The notes beneath the pieces were generated by a model. It saw only the letters and a list, made by a program, of their open reading frames with translations. It was not told the origin of the DNA and made no database searches. The position numbers and the translations under genes are program-made. Of a DNA stretch of 64,000 nucleotides, positions 35,622-45,440 are shown one piece after another. This DNA comes from CAXMST01 sp963700785 (GTDB lineage Bacteria; Actinomycetota; Thermoleophilia; Solirubrobacterales; 70-9): contig CAVOYZ010000004.1 of NCBI GenBank assembly GCA_963700785.1, forward strand, positions 57,092 through 121,091, read 5' to 3'. Position 1 is the first letter of the stretch, and each line of letters opens with the position of its first letter.

Positions 35622-36707
35622 CTAGCGGTCGCGGAGGAAGGGCGGGATGTCGATCTCGTCGTCTGAGACCTCGAGCGACCGCATCTCCCGGTCGGAGCGC
35701 TTCAGGCCGCTGCGCTCGCGGCTGCGACGCCGGACCTCGGCCGGTTGGCGGGCGAGCATCTCGAAGCCCTCGAAGCCGGTCGCGATCACGGTCACCCGGA
35801 GCTCATCGCCCATCGAGTTGTCGACGACGGAGCCGAAGATGATGTTCGCGCTCCGGTCCGCGGTCTCGACGACCACGTCCGCCGCCTCGTTGACCTCGAA
35901 CAGGCCCATCTCCTCGCCGCCGGTGATGTTCAGCAGCATCCCGGTTGCACCGTCGATCGCGGACTCCAGCAGCGGTGAGGAGATCGCCTCCCGCGCCGCC
36001 TCCGCGGCGCGGCTCTCGCCCGCGGCGGAGCCAATGCCCATCAGCGCCGAGCCGGCGTCGGCCATGATCGCCCGCACGTCGGCGAAATCGAGGTTGATCA
36101 GGCCGGGGACGGTGATCAGGTCGGTGATCCCCTGAACGCCCTGGCGGAGGATGTCGTCTGCCTTGCGGAACGCCTCGCTGATCGGCTCGCGTCGCTCGAC
36201 GATCGTCAGCAGCTTCTCGTTCGGGACGATGATCAGCGTGTCGACCTCGTTGCGAAGCCGCTCGATGCCGTCCAGCGCCTGCTGCATGCGCCGTGAGCCC
36301 TCGAACTCGAACGGCTTGGTGACCACGCCGACGGTCAGGGCCCCGATCTCCTGCTTGGCGATCTCGGCGATCACCGGGGCCGCACCGGTGCCGGTGCCGC
36401 CGCCCTCGCCGGCGGTCACGAAGACCATGTCGGCGCCCTTCAGCGCCTCCTTGATGTCGTCGCGGCTCTCCGAAGCTGCCCCAGCGCCGACCTCGGGGTT
36501 GCCGCCGGCGCCGAGTCCGCGGGTCAGGTTCTGGCCGATCGCGAGCTTGACGTCCGCCTCGCTGCCCCTGAGCGCCTGTGCGTCGGTGTTCAGCGCGAGG
36601 AACTCGACGCCCTTCAGCGAAGCGTCGACCATGCGCGAAACGGCGTTGGTGCCACCACCGCCGGCACCGACGACCTTGATCACCGCCAGGTAACTCGAAG
36701 CCTCCAT
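35622..36707 (-). CDS. ftsZ: Cell division protein FtsZ
   Basis: Tubulin-like GTPase that forms the Z ring. 361 residues: VVGAGGGGTNAV near the N-terminus, the GTP signature AGEGGGTGTGAAPVIAE at about 105-120, T7-loop region LINLDFADVRAIM, and a C-terminal conserved peptide DIPPFLRDR that ends the protein, the binding site for partners such as SepF or FtsW. The C-terminal linker is short (about 40 residues) and Arg-rich. Transcribed from its own promoter. Confidence 0.97.
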   Translation of the reverse strand: MEASSYLAVIKVVGAGGGGTNAVSRMVDASLKGVEFLALNTDAQALRGSEADVKLAIGQNLTRGLGAGGNPEVGAGAASESRDDIKEALKGADMVFVTAGEGGGTGTGAAPVIAEIAKQEIGALTVGVVTKPFEFEGSRRMQQALDGIERLRNEVDTLIIVPNEKLLTIVERREPISEAFRKADDILRQGVQGITDLITVPGLINLDFADVRAIMADAGSALMGIGSAAGESRAAEAAREAISSPLLESAIDGATGMLLNITGGEEMGLFEVNEAADVVVETADRSANIIFGSVVDNSMGDELRVTVIATGFEGFEMLARQPAEVRRRSRERSGLKRSDREMRSLEVSDDEIDIPPFLRDR

Positions 36708-36794
36708 TTGAGCTTCACACGCCTTTCTGGGTTCCGTCCGAAGCTGGACTGGTAGTTGAGTGTTCGCGGGCCTCTTCCCCGCACAACTGCCGCA

Positions 36795-36823
36795 AAGCTA
36801 GGGCAGAAGGCGACTCCTGTCAA
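36795..36823 (-). promoter_or_regulatory. Sigma-70-type promoter for ftsZ
   Basis: Sense strand TTGACA (36823-36818), a 17-base spacer, then TAGCTT (36800-36795): consensus -35, ideal spacing and a good -10. The predicted start near 36787 gives an approximately 80-base leader; AGAAAGG lies 15 bases before the ATG. It is the only full consensus promoter noticed in the window. Confidence 0.75.
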
Positions 36824-36865
36824 CGCGTCGCACGGCCCCCTGCAAGATCGGTGTCTAAACCCATA

Positions 36866-36889
36866 CCTGAGGGTTACGCAACCCTCAGG
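36866..36889. terminator. Perfect 10-bp hairpin after ftsQ, before the ftsZ promoter
   Basis: CCTGAGGGTT (36866-36875), 4-base loop, AACCCTCAGG (36880-36889). It starts 17 bases after the ftsQ stop codon and precedes the ftsZ promoter, as expected of a terminator of the long mraZ-ftsQ run. The following bases (TATGGGTTTA in the sense strand) are only moderately T-rich, so an operator role is an alternative. Confidence 0.55.
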
Positions 36890-36906
36890 CGCAGGTTGAG
36901 GGTCGA

Positions 36907-37791
36907 TCAACCGCCCTCGGGCGGGACCGCGGCAGCCGGTTCGGGCGCCACCGGAGCCGCTGCCGGCGGCTCCTCCACCGGGGGCGCGGGGGCCACGGGG
37001 GTTGGTGCGACCGGCTCCGGCGCGGCCTCCTGCGAAACGCCGGGGACCCCCCCGGCGACCGGTCGCTCGGCGAGGGTCAGATCGAGGTAGGCGGCGGTCT
37101 CGAGTGCCTGATCGGCGAGCACGGCCGCGGCAGCGGCCCATTTCGCCTCCGCGTCGGAGGCGCCGCCGAAGCGCAGCTCGAGCCCGCCCTGAAGCTCGAT
37201 CACGACGCCGTGGTCGGGGTCGGTGGAGGCGGCGCCGATCACCGCGGCCAGCTCCGCCGGCGCTGCGCCGAGGACCCGGGCGACCTGCAGGGCGCCGCCG
37301 CTGACCGCCGCGCCCCGGGCCGCGTCCTCGTCCCTGACCTTGATCGCCGTCAGGCCCTCGGGGCGGCCGCCCTCGCGGCTGAGGATGACGCCGTCCCCGG
37401 CGACCACCACCCCGGCCTGCTTCAGGTAGCCGACGGGCTGCCGGCTGTCGACGTCGATCGTCAGCCCGTGCGGGAAGTCGGTCGTCGCGCTGATCGAGCG
37501 CACGGTTGGATCGCCGGCTACCGCCGCCTCGAGCGCGGCGACGTCGAAGTGGAGGGTGCTCTGCTCGAGCGCCGCCTCGCGTAGAGCCGTCTCGGCCGGC
37601 CCGGTTCTGCTCAGCGCCCTTGATCGTCACCGTCTCGACCGCGACCAGCGACGAGTTGCGCAGCCAGAAGTGGTACGCGGCGAACAGCAGCGCGAGCAGG
37701 ATCCCGGCGACCAGCAGGCGGCGCTTGAGCACCGGCCAGCGGGGCAGCGCCGGGGCCCGCGGGCGCGGGATCGACCGGACCGCCTCCCCGA

Positions 37792-37795
<4 letters not shown>
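36907..37795 (-). CDS. ftsQ: Cell division protein FtsQ/DivIB (one-base frameshift)
   Basis: Divisome scaffold, bitopic. N-terminus IPRPRAPALPRWPVLKRRLLVAGILLALLFAAYHFWL gives a basic cytosolic tail and one transmembrane helix, then the POTRA entry VAVETVTIKGAEQNRAG. The frame moves to ETALREAALEQSTLHFDV and then TDFPHGLTIDVDSRQPVGYL. The extra base is at 37594-37595; corrected length 295 residues. The C-terminal 50 residues are Pro/Ala/Glu-rich and extracytoplasmic. Start overlaps the murB stop (ATGA). Confidence 0.88.
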
Positions 37796-38705
<910 letters not shown>

Positions 38706-38709
<4 letters not shown>

Positions 38710-40127
38710 GAGCCCTCCCCCTGATCGAGCAGGCGCTCCGCGAGCTTGAACACGTCGCCGGCGCCGACCGTGACCAGGATGTCGCCCGCCCCCAGCTCCG
38801 CGCCGAGCACCCGTTCGGCCGTCTCGATATCCGACAGCCAGAGCACCCGCCGGCCCCCCGCGGACTCGGCGGTCGCGCGGACGACGTCGAGCCCGCTGAC
38901 GCCCTCGAGCTCACCCTCGGGCTGCTCGCGCGCCGCGTAGACGTCGAGCACCCCGATCAGGTCGGCCGCCGCCAGCGCCCGTCCGAAGCGCCCGGCCAGC
39001 GCCTTGGTCCGTGAGTACAGGTGCGGCTGGAAGGCGACGATCAGGCGCCGGTGCGGAAGCTCGCGCAGGGCGGCGAGGGTTGCCGCGACCTCGGTCGGAT
39101 GGTGCGCGTAGTCGTCGAAGATCAGCGCCCCGGAGCGCTCCCCCTTGCGCTCGAGCCGGCGAGCCATGCCCGCAAAGCTGCCGAGCGCCTCGGCCAGCTC
39201 GGCGAGCGGCGGCAGCGAACGACCGGCCCCGGCGCTGTGCAGGGTCGCGAGCGCCGCGGTCGCGTTGAGGACGTTGTGGCGTCCGGGGATCGGGAGCCGG
39301 ACCTGCAGCACTCCTTCGGGGTGGCGGAGCTCGAACTCGCTGCCGCCGGCGGCCGGCTGAAGCTCGGCGGCGGTGAAGTCCGCAGCCACCGCTCCAGCCT
39401 CGGTCTCGACCGCGAACGAGCAGTCGGCGCCGAGCCGCCGGGCGGGCTCGCCGGCTCCGGCCACCACCTCGCGGGAGGCGGCGCAGAAGCCGGCGAACGC
39501 CTCCCACAGCGCCGCCTCGCCCGACCAGTGCGAGTGGTGGTCGAGCTCGACGTTGGTGACCAGGGCGACGTCGGGCCGCAGGAGCAGGAAGCTGCCGTCG
39601 CTCTCGTCCGCCTCGGCGACGATCACGCCGCCGGCCCCCCAGGCGGCATTGGCTGCGTCGCCGCCCGGTCCGGCACCCGCCAGCTCACCACCGAGGATGA
39701 AGGCGGGATCGGCCCCGGTGCGGAGCAGGACGTGGGCGATCATTCCCGAGGTCGTCGTCTTGCCGTGGGCCCCCGCGATCGCGATCAGGCGGCCGCTGGC
39801 GGTCAGCTCCGCGAGCAGCTCGCCGCGATGGAGCACGCGCTGGCCCCGCTCCCTGGCCCGCGCCAGCTCCGGGTTGTCATCGCCGATCGCGCTCGAGACG
39901 ACGATCTCCGCGTCCTCGGGAACCGCTTCCGGATCGTGGCCGAGGCGAGGCTCGAGACCGGCGTCACGGAGCCGCTGCATGTAGCCCGAGTCGGCGCGGT
40001 CGCTGCCGCTGACGCGGGCACCGAGGCCCCGGCAGATCAGGGCCAGGCCGCTCATCCCGGCGCCGCCGATCGCGATGAAGTGAAGGCGCCTTCCGGCGAG
40101 TGATGTGGCGCCCGGCTGATCGCTCAT
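38706..40127 (-). CDS. murC: UDP-N-acetylmuramate-L-alanine ligase
   Basis: Adds L-Ala to UDP-MurNAc. 473 residues: FIAIGGAGMSGLALICRGLG, ATP loop IAGAHGKTTTSGMIAHVL, NVELDHHSHW and IFDDYAHHPTEVAATLAALRE. Coupled on both sides (ATGA with murG, GTGA with murB). Confidence 0.95.
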
Positions 40128-41191
40128 GCGTGGCTAAGGATCTCAGCCGCGATCCGCTCGGCGGCGTCGGGCTTGGCGATCGACCTCGACGCCTGCGCCA
40201 TTCGCTGCAGGCGGGCGGAGTCGTTGAGCAGCGGCACCACCTCGGCGCGGATCCGCTCCGGACCGATCTCCGCGTCGTCGACGATCGTCGCCGCCCCGGC
40301 GCCCGCCATCCAGCGGGCGTTGGTCAGCTGGTGACCCGCCGCAGCGTGCGGGTAGGGAACCAGCACCGCCGGCTTGCCGGCCGCCGTGAGCTCGAAGACG
40401 GAGCCCCCGGAGCGCGCCAGCGCGAGGTCGGCCGCCGCCAGCACCGCACCGAGATCGGGCAGGTACTCGATCAGGGTGTAGGCCGGGGTCGACCCGAGCC
40501 GTGCGCGGATCGACTCGTAGTCACGCGAGCCGGTGATGTGGAGCACGTGGAAGCCGCGGTCCTCCGTTCCCGCGAACGCCGCCAGCGCGGCCTCGTTGAT
40601 CGAGCGGGCCCCGAGGCTCCCGCCGAAGACGAGCAGACACGGCGCCCCGGCGGCGACGCCGAACTCGGCGCGGGCTCGATCCCGATCGGCCTCGAGGACC
40701 GCCCGCGGGACGGGGCGACCGGTGTGCAGGTAGAGCTCGCCGCTGCGCCCCTCGATCTCGAACGCGAGACAGACCCGTCGGGCTCGCCGCGCGAGGATCC
40801 GGTTGCTGAGGCCGAGATGACTGTCGGCCTCGGTCAGCACCAGGGGCAGCGAGCGGCGGCTCGCCGCCAGCCCGGCCGGTCCGGCGACGTAGCCACCGCC
40901 GCCCATCACGACGTCGGCCCCGCGGCGGTCGAGCAGCCGGCCGGCGGCCGGCACCGCAGCCGCGGCCTTGCCCGCTGCGACGGCGGCCCGGAGCGGGTTG
41001 CGGCGGTCGAGTCCGCGCACGTCGAGGAAGTCGATCTCGTAGCCGGCGGCCGGCACCAGGTCGGCCTCGGCTCGGTCGCGGGTACCGATGAAGCTGATCG
41101 TCGCGGACCGCTCAGCGAGCGCGTCGGCGACGGCGATTGCCGGTACCACGTGCCCGGCTGTCCCGCCCGCCGCTATGACCACGTGTGGCAC
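40124..41191 (-). CDS. murG: UDP-GlcNAc:lipid I N-acetylglucosaminyltransferase
   Basis: Makes lipid II at the inner face of the membrane. 355 residues, GT-B fold: VVIAAGGTAGHVVPAIAVADAL at the start, HLGLSNRILARRARRVCLAFE, FGGSLGARSINEA and the UDP-binding ARSGGSVFELTAAGKPAVLVPYPHAAAGHQ. GTG 41191 places the first Gly loop at residues 8-11; the frame is open upstream but not conserved. The first 80 bases overlap the end of ftsW. Confidence 0.94.
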   Translation of the reverse strand: MPHVVIAAGGTAGHVVPAIAVADALAERSATISFIGTRDRAEADLVPAAGYEIDFLDVRGLDRRNPLRAAVAAGKAAAAVPAAGRLLDRRGADVVMGGGGYVAGPAGLAASRRSLPLVLTEADSHLGLSNRILARRARRVCLAFEIEGRSGELYLHTGRPVPRAVLEADRDRARAEFGVAAGAPCLLVFGGSLGARSINEAALAAFAGTEDRGFHVLHITGSRDYESIRARLGSTPAYTLIEYLPDLGAVLAAADLALARSGGSVFELTAAGKPAVLVPYPHAAAGHQLTNARWMAGAGAATIVDDAEIGPERIRAEVVPLLNDSARLQRMAQASRSIAKPDAAERIAAEILSHA

Positions 41192-42509
41192 TTCTTCCTC
41201 CACTGCTCTTCCGACGGGCGGACGAGGAACGCCGGCTCGGCGTCCGACCGCGGGCCGGCGCCGTTCTTCCGCCGTCAACGACCCGCAGCCTACTGCGGCG
41301 GGCGGGGGGCTTGGCGCGGATGGTCGCGGTCCGGTCCCCGGCGAGCCTCGCGGTTCCCCCGGACGCGATGTTGAGCAGCAGGCCGACTGCCGCCAGGGTG
41401 ACGATCAGGCTGCTGTTGCCGTAGGAGACGAACGGCAGCGTGACCCCGGTAAGCGGCGCCATCCCCATCACTGCGTAGAGATTGATCGTCGCCTGGATCA
41501 TGATCATCGCCGTCAGCCCCGCGGCGAGCAGCCGCCCGTAGCGGTCCTTGGCGCGCTGCGCGGTGCGGAAGCCGGCGTAGCCGAGCAGCATGTAGAGGCC
41601 GACCAGGATCGCGACGCCGAGCAGCCCGACCTCCTCGCCGATCACCGCCGCGATCATGTCGGTGTGAGCCTCCGGCAGGTAGAAGGCCTTCTGGACGCTC
41701 TCGCCCAGCCCGTTGCCGAACAGCCCGCCGGAGCCGAGGGCGATCGCCGCCTGGCCACCCTGGAAGCCGGCCCCCGAGGCATCGGCGCCCGGGTTCAGGA
41801 AGCTGGTCAGGCGCTCCATCCGGTACGGCTCGATCAGCACCGCGAGCATCGCGAACGAGCCGAGGGCGCCGGCGATCACCGCGAGGTGGCGGAGCTTCGC
41901 CCCGGCCGCGATCAGCAGCGCCGCGACGCTGAAGGCGACGATCATCGCCGTGCCGAGGTCGGGCTCGACCACGATCAAGGCGCATGCCACCCCGGTGACG
42001 ATCAGATAGGGGGCCATCGTGCCCAGGTCCCTGGTCAGCTGCGGCCGGGCGGCGATGATGTGCGCCCCGTACAGGACCAGGGCCACCTTGGCGATCTCCG
42101 AGGCCTGGATCTGGATCGGCCCCGCGGTGATCCAGCGCTGGGCACCGTTCGCGGAGGAGCCGAATCCGGGCAGCAGGGTGAGGACGAGCAGCCCGAACGA
42201 CGCCGCCAGCAGGATCGGGGTCAGGCGCCTGACCGTCGCCAGGCCCTGCCCCGAGAGCAGCTTCAGGGCGACGATCCCGATCACCCCGAACATCAGGGTG
42301 CGCTTCAGGTAGAAGGCGCCGTCGCCGTTCTCGCCGAGCAGCGAGGCGGTCGAGCTGGCGCTGAACACCATCACCACCCCGAACGCCAGCAGGCAGAGGG
42401 TCGCGGTCAGCATCAGCTGGTACTCGATCGGCTGCGCGGCGCGCTTGCGCTTCGCCCGGCGCGGCCCGATCCGGATGCCGCCGCGGAGCGCGGCGATCGC
42501 GGTGCTCAC
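41112..42509 (-). CDS. ftsW: Septal SEDS peptidoglycan glycosyltransferase FtsW
   Basis: 465 residues, ten predicted helices. Signatures: VMVFSASSTASL, ARWITAGPIQIQASEIAKVALVLY-like segment, VVEPDLGTAMIV, GGLFGNGLGESVQKAFYLPEAHTDMIAAVIGEE and LPFVSYGNSSLIVTLAAVGLLLNI. It polymerises lipid II with FtsI. A 65-residue Arg/Ser/Gly-rich C-terminal tail (from RLRVVDGGR) extends into murG. GTG start overlaps the murD stop. Confidence 0.93.
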   Translation of the reverse strand: MSTAIAALRGGIRIGPRRAKRKRAAQPIEYQLMLTATLCLLAFGVVMVFSASSTASLLGENGDGAFYLKRTLMFGVIGIVALKLLSGQGLATVRRLTPILLAASFGLLVLTLLPGFGSSANGAQRWITAGPIQIQASEIAKVALVLYGAHIIAARPQLTRDLGTMAPYLIVTGVACALIVVEPDLGTAMIVAFSVAALLIAAGAKLRHLAVIAGALGSFAMLAVLIEPYRMERLTSFLNPGADASGAGFQGGQAAIALGSGGLFGNGLGESVQKAFYLPEAHTDMIAAVIGEEVGLLGVAILVGLYMLLGYAGFRTAQRAKDRYGRLLAAGLTAMIMIQATINLYAVMGMAPLTGVTLPFVSYGNSSLIVTLAAVGLLLNIASGGTARLAGDRTATIRAKPPARRSRLRVVDGGRTAPARGRTPSRRSSSARRKSSGGRSATRGHSGGRDSRARGTGNRRRRRAR

Positions 42510-43873
42510 CCGAGCTCACCGACCAGCGCGCGGAACCGGTCGCCGCGCTCCTCGAAGTCACGGAAGGCATCGAAGCTCGCGCAGGCGGGAGCGAGCAGCA
42601 CGACCTCGCCGGGCTGGGCCGCCGCGGCCGCGGCCGCAACCGCCCGCTCCAGGGTTCCCGCCTCGATCAGCTCGACCCCGGCGCTGGTCAGATCGCGGGC
42701 CAGCGCCTCGGCGGCCTCGCCGATCAGGTAGGCGGCCCGGCAGCGCTCGGCAACGGCCGGCGCCAGCGCCTCGAAGCCGCCGCCCTTGAGGCTGCCGCCG
42801 AGGATCGCGTGCACGCCGCCCTCGAACGAGCGCAGCGCCGCGGTCGCGGCGGCGACGTTGGTCGCCTTCGAGTCGTTGACGAATCCGACCCCGCCGAGCT
42901 CGGCGACCCGCTCGAGCCGGTGGGGAACTCCGCCGAAGCTCCGCAGGCCGCGTGCGACCGCGTCGCTGGGGACGCCGCGGCAGAGGGCTGCCGCGGTCAC
43001 GGCCATCGCGTTGCGGACGTTGTGCTCGCCGGGAGGTCCCAGCTCCTCGACCTCCACCAGGGCCTCGCCGTCGGCCTCGATCACGCCGCCGCGGAGCCGA
43101 ACCAGGCAGCCGCCCTCCGCGCAGGCGGAGGCACCGTAGGCGATCGTCGCCCCGCGGCCGGGCCGATCGGACGCCGCGAACGCGGCCAGATCGGCGTCGA
43201 AGATCGAGAAGTCTGACTCCCCCTGGCCGGCGAAGATCCGGAGCTTCGCGTCGCGGTAGGCCTCGAGGCTGGCGTGGCGATCGAGATGGTCCGGCGTGAC
43301 GTTGAGCAGGATCGCGACCTCGGGCGCGAACGAGACCGCGTCCTCGAGCTGAAACGACGAGCACTCGCAGACGACGGTCGCGTCGTCCGCGATCTCACCG
43401 ACCAGCGACGACAGCGGCGTGCCGACGTTGCCGGCTACCTCGACCGGCAGGCCGGCCTCGCGCCAGACGTGGCCGAGCCATTCGGCGACCGTGGTCTTGC
43501 CGTTGGTGCCGGTGACCGCGACAAACGGGTTGGGCAGCGCCCGCCACGCGACCTCGAGCTCACCCAGCACCGGGAGACCGCGTTCGTCCGCAGCGCTGAT
43601 CACCGGCGCTTCCCGGGGGACCCCTGGGCTCTTGACCAGGGTCCTCACCCCGTCGAGCAGTTCGGTGCCTTGCGCATCCAGATGAACTTCGACGCCGACC
43701 CCGCGCAATCCTGCAACCAGAGCAGGACTCCCCGCATCGACCCCGACGACCCGCTCTCCCCGCCCGGCGAGCATCGCGGCCACCGCCTGCCCTGAACGGG
43801 CCAGGCCGACGACGAGCAGCGGACCCGTCGGCAGGGGCGGTCGCGATCGCGGCGTCACCATCGCAGTCACCAT
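42506..43873 (-). CDS. murD: UDP-N-acetylmuramoylalanine-D-glutamate ligase
   Basis: 455 residues: VVGLARSGQAVAAMLAGRGERVVGVDAG, KSPGVPREAPVI, ATP loop VAVTGTNGKTTVAEWL, ILLNVTPDHLDRH and FVNDSKATNVAAATAAL. Two in-frame Met codons (43873 and 43861) precede the Rossmann start; the first is used. A GGGGGGAGG lies 17 bases upstream, a bit far for an SD. The reading frame continues upstream into the DUF2510 gene only because that gene is frameshifted. Confidence 0.95.
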   Translation of the reverse strand: MVTAMVTPRSRPPLPTGPLLVVGLARSGQAVAAMLAGRGERVVGVDAGSPALVAGLRGVGVEVHLDAQGTELLDGVRTLVKSPGVPREAPVISAADERGLPVLGELEVAWRALPNPFVAVTGTNGKTTVAEWLGHVWREAGLPVEVAGNVGTPLSSLVGEIADDATVVCECSSFQLEDAVSFAPEVAILLNVTPDHLDRHASLEAYRDAKLRIFAGQGESDFSIFDADLAAFAASDRPGRGATIAYGASACAEGGCLVRLRGGVIEADGEALVEVEELGPPGEHNVRNAMAVTAAALCRGVPSDAVARGLRSFGGVPHRLERVAELGGVGFVNDSKATNVAAATAALRSFEGGVHAILGGSLKGGGFEALAPAVAERCRAAYLIGEAAEALARDLTSAGVELIEAGTLERAVAAAAAAAQPGEVVLLAPACASFDAFRDFEERGDRFRALVGELG

Positions 43874-43923
43874 TCGCCGCCGAGCGGCGGCCTCCCCCCA
43901 GCGCCGGCGCCGCCGGCGCCCGC

Positions 43924-44380
43924 TCAGATGACGAGCAGGACCGCGAGAACGACGAACAGAGAGAGCACGATCGCGACGTTGCCGGGCGTCTCCTTGGCGC
44001 CGCCCTGGCTGCGTAGATAGATGCCCCAGATCAGTCCCAGCAGCGGCAGCAGCGGCAGCGCGATCGACAGCACCCACTCGAACGTGCTCGGAGCACCGTC
44101 GGCGGCAGCGGGGGCCGCGGTCGCGGCCGGGGCTGCGGTGCTGGCCGCGGGGGCGGTGGCCGACTCCGGGCGGTGGCCCGCCCTGCGAGGCCTGGGCCGG
44201 GGCCGCGACCTCTGCCTGCGAAGCCTGGGCCGGGGCGGCAACCTCAGCCTGCTGAGGCTGCTCGGCGGCCGGCGCGGTGTGCTCGGTCCAGGCCGCGCCG
44301 TCCCAGTAGCGCAGGCCCTGACCGCTCGGATCCGGATACCAGCCGGCCGGGACGTTTGGCTGCTGCGGGGTTCCCTCCAT
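43924..44380 (-). CDS. DUF2510 membrane protein inside the dcw cluster (one-base frameshift)
   Basis: N-terminal DUF2510 motif (VPAGWYPDPSGQGLRYWDGAAWTEHT), then a linker containing a tandem 11-residue repeat AEVAAPAQASQ, an Ala/Pro linker (TAPAASTAAPAATAAPAAAD), and two transmembrane helices (VLSIALPLLPLLGLIWGIYL and VAIVLSLFVVLAVLLVI) at the end. The extra base is in the GGG run 44168-44170; corrected length 151 residues. DUF2510 is an actinobacterial membrane-associated domain of unknown role. Lying between mraY and murD, it may act in envelope growth. Confidence 0.75.
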
Positions 44381-44411
44381 CGCCTGCAGCCTACAACCCC
44401 CCGCGGTCGTC

Positions 44412-45440
44412 TCAGGCGCCAAGCGAGTTCTGAAACAGCGTGTAGCCGATCCCGGCGCAGACCGCGGCGATGATCCAGAAGCGAAGCATGATCTTCGTCT
44501 CCGACCAGGCCAGCATCTCGAAGTGGTGGTGGATCGGCGCCATCAGAAAGACGCGGCGGCGGAAGGCCTTGAAGCTGATCACCTGGACCAGCACCGATAG
44601 CGCCTCGATCACGAAGACGCCGCCGATCACGATCAGCAGGACCTCGGTCTGGGTCATGATCGCCAGCGCCCCGATCGCGCCGCCGAGGCCGAGCGACCCC
44701 GTGTCGCCCATGAAGATCGTCGCCGGGAACGCGTTGAACCAGAGAAACCCGATCGTCGCCCCGACCAGGCAGGCGGAGAGCAGCGCCAGCCCCGCCTGCC
44801 CGGTGGTGATCGTGATCGCCGTATAGGCGAGGAATACCATCGCGCAGACGCCGGCGGCGAGACCGTCGAGGCCGTCGGTGAGGTTGACGCCGTTGCTGGA
44901 GCCGGCGAGCACGATGAAGGTCAGGATCAGGTAGACCGCCGGGCCGAGATAGATGTCGACGTCCCAGGCCCGGATCCGCAGGGTCGGGTCGAGGCCGACC
45001 TCCTGGAAGGCGAACCACCAGAGGACGAAGCTGAGCGCGATCTGCCCGACGATCTTGTAACGCGCGGCGAGTCCGAGCGAGCGCCGCTTGACGATCTTGA
45101 TCCAGTCGTCGGCGAACCCGAGCGCGGCGCTGCCGAGCGCGATCACGAAGACGGCGAGGCTCTCGGTGTCACGGTCGGAGAGGACCAGGTAGGGGATCGC
45201 GATCGCGGTGAAGAAGATCAGCCCGCCCATCGTCGGGGTGCCCGCCTTCTCGTGGTGGCCCTGCGGGCCCTCCTCGCGGATCTGCTGCCCGAACTCTCGC
45301 GTACGGAGAACGTCGATGAACTTCGGGCCGAGGAAGATCGTGATCAGCATCGCGGCCATTCCCGCGATCAGCACCTCGCCGCGGTCGATCACGGCGGAGC
45401 CGAACTCACCGCCGATCTGCGCCGGCAGCAGGGCGCCCAT
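44412..45440 (-). CDS. mraY: Phospho-N-acetylmuramoyl-pentapeptide transferase
   Basis: Makes lipid I on undecaprenyl phosphate. 342 residues, ten helices: KAGTPTMGGLIF, FADDWIKIVKRRS (catalytic Asp pair), SNGVNLTDGLDGLA, NAFPATIFMGDTGSLGLGG and MAPIHHHFEMLAWSE. ATG 45440 overlaps the murF stop by one base; upstream open frame is murF shadow. Confidence 0.96.
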   Translation of the reverse strand: MGALLPAQIGGEFGSAVIDRGEVLIAGMAAMLITIFLGPKFIDVLRTREFGQQIREEGPQGHHEKAGTPTMGGLIFFTAIAIPYLVLSDRDTESLAVFVIALGSAALGFADDWIKIVKRRSLGLAARYKIVGQIALSFVLWWFAFQEVGLDPTLRIRAWDVDIYLGPAVYLILTFIVLAGSSNGVNLTDGLDGLAAGVCAMVFLAYTAITITTGQAGLALLSACLVGATIGFLWFNAFPATIFMGDTGSLGLGGAIGALAIMTQTEVLLIVIGGVFVIEALSVLVQVISFKAFRRRVFLMAPIHHHFEMLAWSETKIMLRFWIIAAVCAGIGYTLFQNSLGA

